Shown: in pieces, positions 34,563 through 43,401 of the stretch | Position numbering within the stretch: position 1 is the first letter of the stretch | Layout of the letters: each line of letters begins with the position of its first letter | Source: Fen-1362 sp049516395 | Lineage (GTDB): Bacteria; Planctomycetota; Phycisphaerae; Sedimentisphaerales; Anaerobacaceae | Assembly: GCA_049516395.1 (NCBI GenBank) | Contig: JBEKTD010000013.1 | Location: 4,112 to 68,111, forward strand | DNA length: 64,000 nt | Direction: 5' to 3' | Translations under genes and position numbers: made by a program | The notes under the pieces: model-generated | The model's input: only the letters and a program-made list of their open reading frames with translations | Told to the model about the DNA's origin: nothing | Database searches by the model: none

Positions 34563-36120
34563 AAACAATAACCGGCTGGATGATGCCCTTGCAAAAGCAA
34601 TCGGCAGCGAAAAACCGGATCCGGATTTTGCCAAATGGCAGCAGGAACATCCGGAAGCAATGCAAATGTTGAAATCTCAGGCGACGCAGCAACCACACCC
34701 TCGCCGCCTGCCTGATATAGGGAGAATTATCATGAAAAGTCCGATTACAAAGTTAGCTGTTGCCGCAACTATAATTGTCGCGGTTGTCGTATCGGTATCG
34801 GTTTTCAACAAATCAATGCCTGCGGCCTTCGGGATTGAGCAGGTAATTGCCGCTTATGGCAATGTTCACTTTTTATATTTAAAATACTCCTGGCCCAATC
34901 AGCAGATAGAGAGCGAATTCTGGATTAAATCCGATGAACAGGGAAATGTCGCAAAAGTAAGAGGTGACCTTCGGGAAACAGGCGACGGCCCTAAACTCTT
35001 TGTCTGGACGCCCGAAAAATCGGAGTGCTGGTTTAAACGTTCAAATACGCTCTCTGTTTCAGGCCCATCCAAAGCAATTTCGCCCTGGCAAACTATTCTG
35101 GATCGGAGCCAGCCAAAATTGCTTATGAAAAAACTCCTCGAGGACCAAAACGAGGGAAAGGTTGACGTAGATATACAAAAACCGCAGGACAAACAAAAAC
35201 CTGTCCTTATAATTGCGACTTACAAAAATGAACAATTGAAAAGGATTTACTACATAGACCAAGCAACGGATTTAATTACTCGCGCGGAAAGATATAAAAT
35301 TGAAGACAACAAGGAATTTCTTGAACTTGCAGTACAATTCTCCAGCGAACCTATAGACGAAAATATGTTTTCCATCGATAAAAAGGTTCCTAAAGATGTA
35401 AATGTGATTAAAGAGAGTAATCACAATTATGGTCTGTCTAAGGGAAAGATGAGTAATGAACAAGCCGCGGTTGAAACTGTGGGGCGGTTCCTCCAGGCCC
35501 TGATTGACAAGAACTACAGGAACGCGGCCCAATTATCCGGTGAATCAGAAGAAAAATTTAAAAATGAATACGTTAACGTTACTAAAATTATTTCAATCGG
35601 GACGCCTGTCCTTCAGTCGAACTGGATTGAACCCAGCTTTAAAGTCCCCTGCGAGGTGGAAATCATAAACCTTGATGGACAGAAGACCATTTGCAGACCC
35701 AATGCCTACGCAGGTCCCAATGATTCAAATACTTATACGTGCGGCCTAACCTGGATTGGGTACAAAGATACCGTGGATGGTCGCGAATACATAGCAGACT
35801 TGTTGGCAGATCCGAACTGCGAAAAAACAACCCCAAAGGAGGCCGCAGAGGCATTTTTCAAGGCATGCTCAGAAAAAAACTGGGACGAATTCGCGAAATT
35901 TATACCACGGCTGGATAACGATGACAGAATGGAACAAATAAAGGAATATCTCGGCGGACTGCAAGTTATAAGCATCGGCGAGCCATTTAAAAGGGGAGAA
36001 TTCCCGGGCTGGTATGTGCCGTATAAAGTCAGATTTAACAATGGTCTTGTCCAAGACTGGGACCTTGCGATTAGAAACGATAATCCCGCCAAGCGATACG
36101 TCCTCGACGGCGGAATCTAA
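34552..36120 (+). CDS. Anti-sigma-like single-pass membrane protein, pair 1
   Basis: 522 residues. A short cytoplasmic N-terminus (1-60) with no zinc motif likely contacts the sigma factor. One helix follows (about 64-86). The outer part carries a LolA-like beta domain (about 95-285; EFWIKSDEQGNVAKVRGDL, YYIDQATDLITRAERY). Two NTF2-like modules follow, one at about 300-400 and one at about 425-520 (TPKEAAEAFFKACSEKNWDEF ... NDNPAKRYVLDGGI). The same modules recur in the next two anti-sigma-like genes. A role in sensing envelope lipid or lipoprotein state is inference from the LolA-like fold. Confidence 0.72.
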   Translation: MTSENNNRLDDALAKAIGSEKPDPDFAKWQQEHPEAMQMLKSQATQQPHPRRLPDIGRIIMKSPITKLAVAATIIVAVVVSVSVFNKSMPAAFGIEQVIAAYGNVHFLYLKYSWPNQQIESEFWIKSDEQGNVAKVRGDLRETGDGPKLFVWTPEKSECWFKRSNTLSVSGPSKAISPWQTILDRSQPKLLMKKLLEDQNEGKVDVDIQKPQDKQKPVLIIATYKNEQLKRIYYIDQATDLITRAERYKIEDNKEFLELAVQFSSEPIDENMFSIDKKVPKDVNVIKESNHNYGLSKGKMSNEQAAVETVGRFLQALIDKNYRNAAQLSGESEEKFKNEYVNVTKIISIGTPVLQSNWIEPSFKVPCEVEIINLDGQKTICRPNAYAGPNDSNTYTCGLTWIGYKDTVDGREYIADLLADPNCEKTTPKEAAEAFFKACSEKNWDEFAKFIPRLDNDDRMEQIKEYLGGLQVISIGEPFKRGEFPGWYVPYKVRFNNGLVQDWDLAIRNDNPAKRYVLDGGI

Positions 36121-36145
36121 ATGAACCAGGATTGTTTCCTCCTGA

Positions 36146-36172
36146 TGGCCGGGTTTTTGCCCGGCCTTTTTT
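36146..36172 (+). terminator. Rho-independent terminator after pair 1
   Basis: GGCCGGG-TTTTT-GCCCGGCC, perfect 7-bp or longer stem, followed by TTTTTT. It lies 25 bases after the anti-sigma-like gene stop. Confidence 0.92.
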
Positions 36173-36308
36173 ATGCGCAGAAGGCGTTTATCCGCCACGA
36201 AAAAGTAATCCTGCCAAAAAAGCAGTATTTTTAAACTAAAACACTCGCTAAAATCGTCAGGTTAGTAGTTGAAGCTTCAACAGCTATATAGCTTTGGAAA
36301 GTAATTTA

Positions 36309-36854
36309 ATGTCGGAAGACAAACAAATACTGAAAAGACTGCAAAGGGGCGACAAAGACGCCTTACGCCAGCTCTATGAAAAGTATACGGATATTTTAGT
36401 CAGTGTTGCCGTGACGCTTGTTCACGACGTTCAAACCGCTGAGGATTGCCTTCACGACGCATTTATTGATTTTGCGACGGCTGTGCCGGGGCTGCGGATT
36501 CACGGTAATCTCCGCAGTTACTTGATAAGCTGCGTCGCAAACCGTGCGCGTGACCTGCTGCGAAAAAGAGCAAGGTCGGCGAATGTGGACGTGGGGCTGG
36601 TTGAGCTTGCGGCGAATACTGATGAGCCGAGCAGCCGGCTCACAACCAGCGAAGGCGCCAGGCAGGTATTCGACGCGCTTGTGCAACTGCCTTATGAGCA
36701 GCGAGAAGTATTTATCCTGCACGTACAGGGAGATATGACCTTTCAGCAGATTGCCGAACAAATTGGAGCGTCAATCAACACGGTACAAAGCAGATATCGT
36801 TACGGGATTGAAAAATTGAGGTCCCTTTTGAATACAGAGTGTGAAAATGAATAA
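36309..36854 (+). CDS. ECF RNA polymerase sigma factor, pair 2
   Basis: 181 residues from the ATG at 36309. Region 2 (RQLYEKYTDILVSVAVTLV, AEDCLHDAFIDFATAVPGL, NLRSYLISCVANRARDLLRKR) and region 4 (LPYEQREVFILHVQGDMTFQ, IAEQIGASINTVQSRYRYGIEKLR) are complete. The region between has only a short acidic linker. It overlaps the next gene by 8 bases. It is only moderately similar to the other two sigma factors here, so the three pairs are probably not recent whole-operon copies. Confidence 0.92.
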   Translation: MSEDKQILKRLQRGDKDALRQLYEKYTDILVSVAVTLVHDVQTAEDCLHDAFIDFATAVPGLRIHGNLRSYLISCVANRARDLLRKRARSANVDVGLVELAANTDEPSSRLTTSEGARQVFDALVQLPYEQREVFILHVQGDMTFQQIAEQIGASINTVQSRYRYGIEKLRSLLNTECENE

Positions 36855-38469
36855 CGAAAAGATAGAAAAACTGGCCAAAGAAATACGAATCAAGCCGGAT
36901 GTTATTAACAAAGACCGGATTCTTGCCGACGCCGCGAACGCCCTTGACAAGGCCATAGCAGCAAAAGCGCCGGTCGCCGGAATGAGTTTATGGAGAACAA
37001 TTATGCACAGCAGAATAACGAAATTCGCCGCTGCGGCGATGATACTAATATCGATAGTGTTTTTAGCCACGATATTGACCAAGACAACATCAACAGCTTC
37101 GGCGGCGGCAGTCCAGATGCTTACCGAGGCGAGTAAGGCAGTTCAAGACATACGGTCAATTCACATCAAGGCGCAAATGCGAACGCTTCCGGGCGACAAT
37201 TTCAGCTACATCGGCCTTGATTTGGATTTTGTGCCAATCGAAATGTGGAAGAAAGTGGATGACGCAGGTATTTTGCGATGGAGAATCGAGAAGCCAAGGC
37301 GAGTGATTGTTACGGACGGCAACTCGACTATAATGTTAATGAAGCCCAATTACGCCGTCAAATCAGAGAGGCCGTATCCTATTGGCTGTTTCGATGCCTG
37401 GTGCGGACATCTGCTGAATGTTGATGGCCTTCTTGACAGCGCCATCAATGAAGCGAAAAACAGGTCGGATACCGAATTGAAGCTGCGACAGGGAGTGTCG
37501 AGCAGCGGACCGGAGACAATACTTGAGATTGAGAGCAAAGCAGCCGGTGACTATACAAATGATTATCTCAAGAACAAGTTCATCTCGGAATCCGATAACA
37601 AGAAGGTCTATTACTTCGACGCCCAAACCAAGCTCCTGAAAGGTTTTGAGGTATTCGTGCACACAGACAAAGGAGACGTCCTTATTTTCGAGGTCAACGA
37701 GATTGAATACAACCCGCAAATCGATGATGGGCTGTTCAAACTTGAATTGCCGCAGGATGTTGTGTGGTCGCAGGAGCCGCAGGTCCTGTCGGACAACGAA
37801 AAGTATGTGAATATGACACCGAAACAGGCGGCTGAAACGTTTTTCAAGGCCTGCTCGGAGAAAAACTGGGATGAAGTTCTCAAATTCTGGTCAGCATCAC
37901 GTATTGATGAAAGATTAAAAGAGTACGTCGGCGGGCTGGAGATTATCAGTATCGGAGAACCATTCAAATCAGGTTTGTATCCGGGCTGGTTCGTGCCCTA
38001 TGAAGTCCGACTTCAGTCACAGGAATTCAATGTGCGAGTCTCAAACGCGAATCCCGCCAATCGCTTCGTCATAACCGGAACGTTCGATTCTAAAATGGAA
38101 CTTCAAGAGGAAACAAAATGGTCGAGCGAGCCGAATATTCTGCCTGATAACGATGTTTATGCCAAAATGTCGCCGCAAGAGTCGGTGAAGAAATATTTCG
38201 AGGCATTTTCAAAGCTGGACTTCAACGAAATGCAAAAGTTTGAGCCGGACTCAGCTGTGAAAGCAATGAAGGGCGAATGCGAGGAGGCGAAGAAACACGG
38301 TATGGATATTAAAGAACAAATTCCAACTGTGGAAGTTGGAGAAGCTTTCTGGTCGGCTGAACAATCCGCTTACTTCGTGAAGTGCCATATATCGGGTGTT
38401 AAAAAGTTTAACCTGGCAGTGAGAAACGATAATCCCGCAAAGCGATGGGTCGTTGACGGCGGATTATGA
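36847..38469 (+). CDS. Anti-sigma-like single-pass membrane protein, pair 2
   Basis: 540 residues from the ATG at 36847; a GTG 6 bases earlier is an alternative. A cytoplasmic N-terminus (1-50) is followed by one helix (about 57-78). Next comes a LolA-like outer domain (about 90-300, LTEASKAVQDIRSIHIKAQMR) with a Glu/Asp-rich strand region. Then come two NTF2-like modules: TPKQAAETFFKACSEKNWDEV (about 320-400) and SPQESVKKYFEAFSKLDFNEM (about 440-540, ending NDNPAKRWVVDGGL). The modules match those of pair 1 closely while the LolA-like part differs, which points to domain reshuffling. Confidence 0.72.
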   Translation: MNNEKIEKLAKEIRIKPDVINKDRILADAANALDKAIAAKAPVAGMSLWRTIMHSRITKFAAAAMILISIVFLATILTKTTSTASAAAVQMLTEASKAVQDIRSIHIKAQMRTLPGDNFSYIGLDLDFVPIEMWKKVDDAGILRWRIEKPRRVIVTDGNSTIMLMKPNYAVKSERPYPIGCFDAWCGHLLNVDGLLDSAINEAKNRSDTELKLRQGVSSSGPETILEIESKAAGDYTNDYLKNKFISESDNKKVYYFDAQTKLLKGFEVFVHTDKGDVLIFEVNEIEYNPQIDDGLFKLELPQDVVWSQEPQVLSDNEKYVNMTPKQAAETFFKACSEKNWDEVLKFWSASRIDERLKEYVGGLEIISIGEPFKSGLYPGWFVPYEVRLQSQEFNVRVSNANPANRFVITGTFDSKMELQEETKWSSEPNILPDNDVYAKMSPQESVKKYFEAFSKLDFNEMQKFEPDSAVKAMKGECEEAKKHGMDIKEQIPTVEVGEAFWSAEQSAYFVKCHISGVKKFNLAVRNDNPAKRWVVDGGL

Positions 38470-38553
38470 CACTTAAAGCAGTTGAGATTTTAATGTCGCA
38501 GGACGACGCGGCAACTTCGGCCGCGCAGCCCGCTTGAGATAAGGAGAATGATT
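38470..38553 (+). pseudogene. Decayed 5' remnant of an anti-sigma-like gene
   Basis: Translating upstream of the next gene in its own frame gives CRRTTRQLRPRSPLEIRRMI, which lines up without gaps with SQATQQPHPRRLPDIGRII before the membrane segment of the pair-1 protein. A TAA at 38491 interrupts it. The sequence therefore looks like the eroded cytoplasmic start of a paralogue. Confidence 0.5.
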
Positions 38554-39609
38554 ATGAGAAGTACAATAGCAAAATTAGCCGTCACAGCAGCAGTTATCGT
38601 CGCGGTGGTCGCGGCCATAACGGTTTTGAACAAGTCAGTGCCTGTGGCCTTTGGAGTTGAACAGGTAGTTGACGATTATAACAATGTCCGCTTTTTGCAC
38701 GTGAAACAATTCGGGGACAATCAAAAGGAGCCCGACGAATTCTGGATTAAATCAAATGAACATGGTCGTGTCGCAAAAGCAAGATATTACCTGCCAGTAA
38801 CCGAGGATGGTGTTAAACTCATTACCTGGACGCCGGAAAGAGCCGAAATCTGGTTTAAAACCAAGAATAGTTTGCTTATCTGCCAACCCAAAGGGATTGA
38901 GGACTGGATGCAAAAGATTCTGGAGCAGTGCCAGCCAAAATTGGTTATGAAAAGGCATCTTGAAGACCAGAAGGCGGGCAAAGTTGACATAGATAAACAA
39001 AGACCGGAGGATAAGCAAAAACCTGCCCTCATCGTTGTGACTTATAAAACCAAGCCCCAAAAAGGCATTTACTACATTGACCAGTCAATGGATTTAATTA
39101 CTCGCATTGAAGTTTATAGCACCGAAAACAACAAAGATGTCCTTAAGTCCACGATGCAGTTTTCTGACTATAACATCCCTATAGATGAAAATATGTTTTC
39201 TCTCGAAAGTGAAGTGCCTAAGAATATAACCTTAGTCAATCAGCTCAATCAGCTTATCGGTATTCCTCAAGGCAGCATGACCGATGAGCAGGCAGCGGCG
39301 GAAACGATACGCCAGTTTTTCCAGGCGCTGATAGACAAGGACTACAAAAAAGCAGGTTCGGTATACTCCGGAGTTTCCGAAGAAAAAGCGAAAGAAATCT
39401 TTAGCCGTCTTAATGTTACGGCAATCATTTCAATCGGTACTCCAACACCACATCCGGAAACAGGGCCGCATAGTTTCAGGGTCCCCTGTGAACTGGAAAT
39501 TACCAATCCCGATGGGAAAAAGACCACTTGGAAGCCCTATGGCCCGTTCACAAGATGCGGAGACGATGAAACACATCCGGACCGTTGGATAATACATGGC
39601 GGGATCTGA
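38554..39609 (+). CDS. Orphan paralogue of the pair-1 anti-sigma-like protein
   Basis: 351 residues from the ATG at 38554 (AAGGAG 7 bases upstream); the ATG at 38548 is too close to that site. The protein starts at the membrane segment (RSTIAKLAVTAAVIVAVVAAIT) and has the same LolA-like domain as pair 1 (EFWIKSNEHGRVAKARYYLP, YYIDQSMDLITRIEVY). One NTF2-like module (AAETIRQFFQALIDKDYKKA) completes it. The sigma-binding cytoplasmic part is missing and no sigma gene precedes it, so it can no longer act as an anti-sigma factor in the usual way. It may remain as a secreted or anchored sensor. Confidence 0.7.
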   Translation: MRSTIAKLAVTAAVIVAVVAAITVLNKSVPVAFGVEQVVDDYNNVRFLHVKQFGDNQKEPDEFWIKSNEHGRVAKARYYLPVTEDGVKLITWTPERAEIWFKTKNSLLICQPKGIEDWMQKILEQCQPKLVMKRHLEDQKAGKVDIDKQRPEDKQKPALIVVTYKTKPQKGIYYIDQSMDLITRIEVYSTENNKDVLKSTMQFSDYNIPIDENMFSLESEVPKNITLVNQLNQLIGIPQGSMTDEQAAAETIRQFFQALIDKDYKKAGSVYSGVSEEKAKEIFSRLNVTAIISIGTPTPHPETGPHSFRVPCELEITNPDGKKTTWKPYGPFTRCGDDETHPDRWIIHGGI

Positions 39610-39632
39610 TAATCTGATGTGACAATGATAAT

Positions 39633-39665
39633 AGGCCGGGCGATTTCGTCCGGCCTTTTTTATTA
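39633..39665 (+). terminator. Rho-independent terminator after the orphan paralogue
   Basis: AGGCCGG-GCGATTTCGT-CCGGCCT plus T-run. Its stem and loop are identical to the terminator at 33865-33895, indicating duplication of a segment including the terminator or gene conversion. Confidence 0.92.
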
Positions 39666-39748
39666 TTTTTGCCGCAAAAGAGGCTTTTTCATCACTATAT
39701 AGTGAAGACCCAGGGTTTTTTTGATATGTTAGTGTGTGGAGTTTAAAA

Positions 39749-40288
39749 ATGCCTGAAAATGACGGATTTTACATACAGCGATGCCTTGACGGCCATCCGG
39801 ACGATTTTCGACACCTCGTCCGGCGATACAAAGGGCCTCTTTTGGGGTATTTAGCGGGGCAGCTTGGAAGAAGCGATTTGGCGGAAGAGGCCCTGCAGGA
39901 AGTATTTGTCAGGTGCTATTTCGGCCTGACTTCGCTCGAAAAGCCGGAGTCGTTTTTCGCCTGGATGCTCGGTGTTGCCAATCGCGTCGCAAAAGAACAG
40001 GTAAGAATCGAACAAAAAGAGCGTCAGGCCGCCGAGAAACTGGCTCAAATGCCCGCCCAATCGGGCAGTAGCCGCGATTGGCCGTTAGCGAAAACAGTTG
40101 CCAAACTCGATGATTTTTCAAGGCAGCTGATTTTGCTGCGATACTATGGCGGGCACACCTGCAAAGACGTCGCGACCATAATGAATATCCCCATAGGCAC
40201 GGTGACCAAGTCCCTTTCGAGGGCTTATACGCGCTTACGCGAGATGCTTAAAGACGAAGCAGCACAGGAAAGTGAGGTGCAGTTATGA
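39749..40288 (+). CDS. ECF RNA polymerase sigma factor, pair 3
   Basis: 179 residues from the ATG at 39749, with GGAG upstream. Region 2 (FRHLVRRYKGPLLGYLAGQLG, AEEALQEVFVRCYFGLTSL, SFFAWMLGVANRVAKEQVR) and region 4 (FSRQLILLRYYGGHTCKDVATIM, TVTKSLSRAYTRLREML) are present. It overlaps the large zinc-finger protein gene by 4 bases (ATGA), so the two are co-translated. Confidence 0.92.
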   Translation: MPENDGFYIQRCLDGHPDDFRHLVRRYKGPLLGYLAGQLGRSDLAEEALQEVFVRCYFGLTSLEKPESFFAWMLGVANRVAKEQVRIEQKERQAAEKLAQMPAQSGSSRDWPLAKTVAKLDDFSRQLILLRYYGGHTCKDVATIMNIPIGTVTKSLSRAYTRLREMLKDEAAQESEVQL

Positions 40289-43197
40289 ATTGCTCCCAAT
40301 GCAGAGAACTTTTAGTAGGTTACATTGAAGAGCTGCTTGACGCCGGCCAGAATCAGGCGGTCAAATCGCATCTGGATACTTGCGCCGGGTGCCGCAAAGA
40401 ACTCGAACAGGTAACCTCGCTTCAAAATCGTCTTGTCGTCAATGGCGCGATTCACAGTCAAAACGACCTCGAAAACGCAGTGATGGACAGAATCGTCCGC
40501 GAACAGGCATTAAAACTCCGGAAAACGAATCAGGATAAACAAAACTTGAACTTCTGGAGGTTCATTATGAGAAGTACGATTACAAAACTGGCTATAGCCG
40601 CTGTGGTACTAATCGCAGCCGGTCTGGCTATATATTATTTTGCGGGTGAAGGCACTCGAAAGTGCTGCGCCTGGGAACGAATCGCAGACAAAGTCGAACA
40701 AATAAAGACCTGCGCCTACAGATTGCACGTAAGGCAAACAGGCGGGCCTTTAGGTCAGACAGGTCAGCAAGTCGAGGGTAAGGTGTATATCTCATCCGAC
40801 TACGGCTACAGAATGGAAACCTCCCTTGATGGTATCCCGATGCAGCAGATGTATATGAATCCCGGTGAAAAGGCGATGATTATTGTGATGCCCACCCAGA
40901 AAAAGTATATGCGTATGGCACTGACGGATGAAATGCAGACCCAGACAAAGAAACAGATGCAGGACCCGAGGGATATTGTAACTAAATTTATGTCCGGTCA
41001 GTCCGGCCAGTACAAGGAGCTTGGTAAAGACACTATAAACGGAGTTGAAGTTAAAGGTATTGAGGTTAATAATCCGCCGGCGGTCCAGGGAATTTACAGC
41101 AATTTCACAGGCCGGATGTGGGTCGATATCGCCACGGAGTATCCCGTCAGGATGGAAATAGAGGGGGAGATGAAACTCAGCGGGCAGGATATTAATATGA
41201 TAATAGTTATGGATGGTTTCGAGTGGGGTACGGAGCTTTCGCCGGATTTATTCAAGCCCGATATCCCGGCTGATTTCACGACGATGGGCGAGATGAAATT
41301 GCCGAACCAGGACGAGGCGGGTGCGATTGAAGGGTTTAAGCTATTCGCTGAAATCACGGACGGCAAGTATCCAAGCCAGATGAACGCCATAGCGGCGGTA
41401 ATGGAGGCGCAAGAGGGACTCATAAAGAAGTCAAATGCTACACCCGGGATTGAGCCGAATAACCAGTCGCAGCAGGAGCTAATTAATAAAGCAATGAAAT
41501 TGCAGGGACCATTTATTTTCTACCAAAAGCTGGCTCAGGAAGGTAAAGACCCCGCGTATCACGGCGATAAGGTTACGGCTGAGTTCGGTGATTCTGTCCT
41601 GATGCGGTGGAAAGTCGCAGATGGAAAATATAGGGCCATATTCGGTGATTTGACGGTTAAAACAGTAAGCACCGAAGAGCTTGCCGCACTTGAGGCGATG
41701 CCCCTGAACAGGCAGCTGAAGGCGATTAAGCCAAAACCCGCTGACGGAACTATGTGCCGTACTGCGGATTTGGAATTAAGCTGGATGCCCGGAATGTATG
41801 CCGCTACAAACAAGGTATATATGGGCACGGCCTCAGACGGATTGACACTGTTAGCCGACGTTGCGGGTGATAGCAATGTGATTGTGCAGGAGCTGAAAAG
41901 AGACACGACTTATTACTGGCGTGTTGACGGGACTGACGCCAACGGCAAAGTTACGACCAGCGATGTATGGAGTTTCAATACGGGTAAATTGGTCGGATGG
42001 TGGAAATTCGACGAAAGCACTGGAACAACTGCCTATGACAGTTCAGGTAACGGCAATAATGGCACACTAAAGGGCAATCCTGTATGGCGGCCGACAGGCG
42101 GAGTTTCGGGCGGAGCCATAGAATTGAGCGGAAAGGGCGATTACGTCGAAATCAGCAACGAATCCGCTTTTGACATCAACAGCCAGATAACGATTTCTGC
42201 CTGGGTAAATATAACGGACGTCCCGCAGGAATGGACCGGCATCGTTACCAAGGGCGATTCGGCATGGCGATTGTCAACCTCTTTCGCCAAAAACATCTTT
42301 CACTTCGGTGTTTCCAGCAGTGCTTATCTTAACGGCCAGGCCGCTGTTGATTCGGGGCAGTGGCATAACGTCGTGTGCGTCTATGACGGGCAAAAAATGA
42401 GCATCTACGTGGACGGTAAAATTGATGTTTCAAGACCGTGGACACGCCCCATTGGGACAAATGACTTCCCTGTTTGTATCGGCGAGAACATCGAGCTTAA
42501 GGGACGCTGCTTCCACGGCCTTATCGACGACGTGCGGATTTACAATTATGCATTGTCGCAGGATGAAATTACCGAGCTTTTCAACAGTGCGCATTATGTG
42601 ACTGTTGAAGCTAAATATATGCCTGCCGAAATGGAATTTAAGGCGCCGACCAGCTTCCAGCAGTGGGACAGGAAAGGATTCGCTGGGGCACAGAAGGACC
42701 AGTGGCATATTACAAAATCAGGTCAGGTCGAGGCGCATGTCCAGATGCTAATTACAAATGTGCCGGCGGACACTTGTGTGATGACCGTAACGCTTCCATA
42801 CAGTGACGCAAGTATTATATCGGCGAAACTTGGCGATTCATCGTTATCGTTCGACAAAGCAAAAGCAGTTCGCGGGTATGATGTAACTGTTCCTATGGAA
42901 AAAATGGGAAAAATGGATGCCGGTCAAAGAGAGATAGATCTCGTTTGGACAATGCCGCTTGATAAACTGGAAAAGGCGCCGTATGGCTATCGAGCCGAGC
43001 TGGCCGGATTGATACCTATCCGTCTGTACAACTTAACGATTGTCCTGGATAAAGGATGCGGGTATGTGTTTTCAAAAGACCCGTCAAGGTCTGAATATTT
43101 GGCTTTTTATCAGGACCCTTTTGGAGAGACGCTTCAGGAACCGAAGAGCTATTTTGGCTCGTGCGGGATTCCCGTTAAACCGGTAAATCAGCAATAA
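40285..43197 (+). CDS. Giant zf-HC2 anti-sigma protein with LolA-like and LamG domains
   Basis: 970 residues. The N-terminal zinc anti-sigma domain has Cys3, Cys6 and a HLDTCAGC His-x3-Cys-x2-Cys motif (about 32-39), which binds ECF sigma factors. One helix follows (about 97-117). Outside the membrane are a LolA/DUF2092-like domain (about 125-335), a helical linker, and a fibronectin III-like stretch (about 490-565). A laminin G/concanavalin-type domain comes next (about 568-765, LVGWWKFDES ... GLIDDVRIYNYAL), then a beta-rich C-terminus. It probably holds the pair-3 sigma factor at the membrane until a sugar or envelope signal is bound; ligand identity is unknown. Its length is exceptional for an anti-sigma factor. 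Confidence 0.82.
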   Translation: MNCSQCRELLVGYIEELLDAGQNQAVKSHLDTCAGCRKELEQVTSLQNRLVVNGAIHSQNDLENAVMDRIVREQALKLRKTNQDKQNLNFWRFIMRSTITKLAIAAVVLIAAGLAIYYFAGEGTRKCCAWERIADKVEQIKTCAYRLHVRQTGGPLGQTGQQVEGKVYISSDYGYRMETSLDGIPMQQMYMNPGEKAMIIVMPTQKKYMRMALTDEMQTQTKKQMQDPRDIVTKFMSGQSGQYKELGKDTINGVEVKGIEVNNPPAVQGIYSNFTGRMWVDIATEYPVRMEIEGEMKLSGQDINMIIVMDGFEWGTELSPDLFKPDIPADFTTMGEMKLPNQDEAGAIEGFKLFAEITDGKYPSQMNAIAAVMEAQEGLIKKSNATPGIEPNNQSQQELINKAMKLQGPFIFYQKLAQEGKDPAYHGDKVTAEFGDSVLMRWKVADGKYRAIFGDLTVKTVSTEELAALEAMPLNRQLKAIKPKPADGTMCRTADLELSWMPGMYAATNKVYMGTASDGLTLLADVAGDSNVIVQELKRDTTYYWRVDGTDANGKVTTSDVWSFNTGKLVGWWKFDESTGTTAYDSSGNGNNGTLKGNPVWRPTGGVSGGAIELSGKGDYVEISNESAFDINSQITISAWVNITDVPQEWTGIVTKGDSAWRLSTSFAKNIFHFGVSSSAYLNGQAAVDSGQWHNVVCVYDGQKMSIYVDGKIDVSRPWTRPIGTNDFPVCIGENIELKGRCFHGLIDDVRIYNYALSQDEITELFNSAHYVTVEAKYMPAEMEFKAPTSFQQWDRKGFAGAQKDQWHITKSGQVEAHVQMLITNVPADTCVMTVTLPYSDASIISAKLGDSSLSFDKAKAVRGYDVTVPMEKMGKMDAGQREIDLVWTMPLDKLEKAPYGYRAELAGLIPIRLYNLTIVLDKGCGYVFSKDPSRSEYLAFYQDPFGETLQEPKSYFGSCGIPVKPVNQQ

Positions 43198-43220
43198 GCA
43201 GCAAAGATACCTTATCACCG

Positions 43221-43250
43221 GGGCTGGGCATAAATGTCCGGCCTTCTTTA
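43221..43250 (+). terminator. Weak terminator after pair 3
   Basis: GGCTGG-loop-CCGGCC (one G-T pair) followed by TTCTTTA. The following TTTATGCGCA is shared with the sequence after the terminator at 36146-36172. Confidence 0.6.
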
Positions 43251-43401
43251 TGCGCAAGATTGATATTTTGCGTAACTGCTTATTACTACTAAGCTTAAAA
43301 AGGTATTGCAAAAACAGCAGGGATGGTTATAATGCTGCTTTCTATTGGTAAACCGAAATTCAAGAGTCCGAACGGCGGCGGTTTTTTCAGGAGAATATTT
43401 A

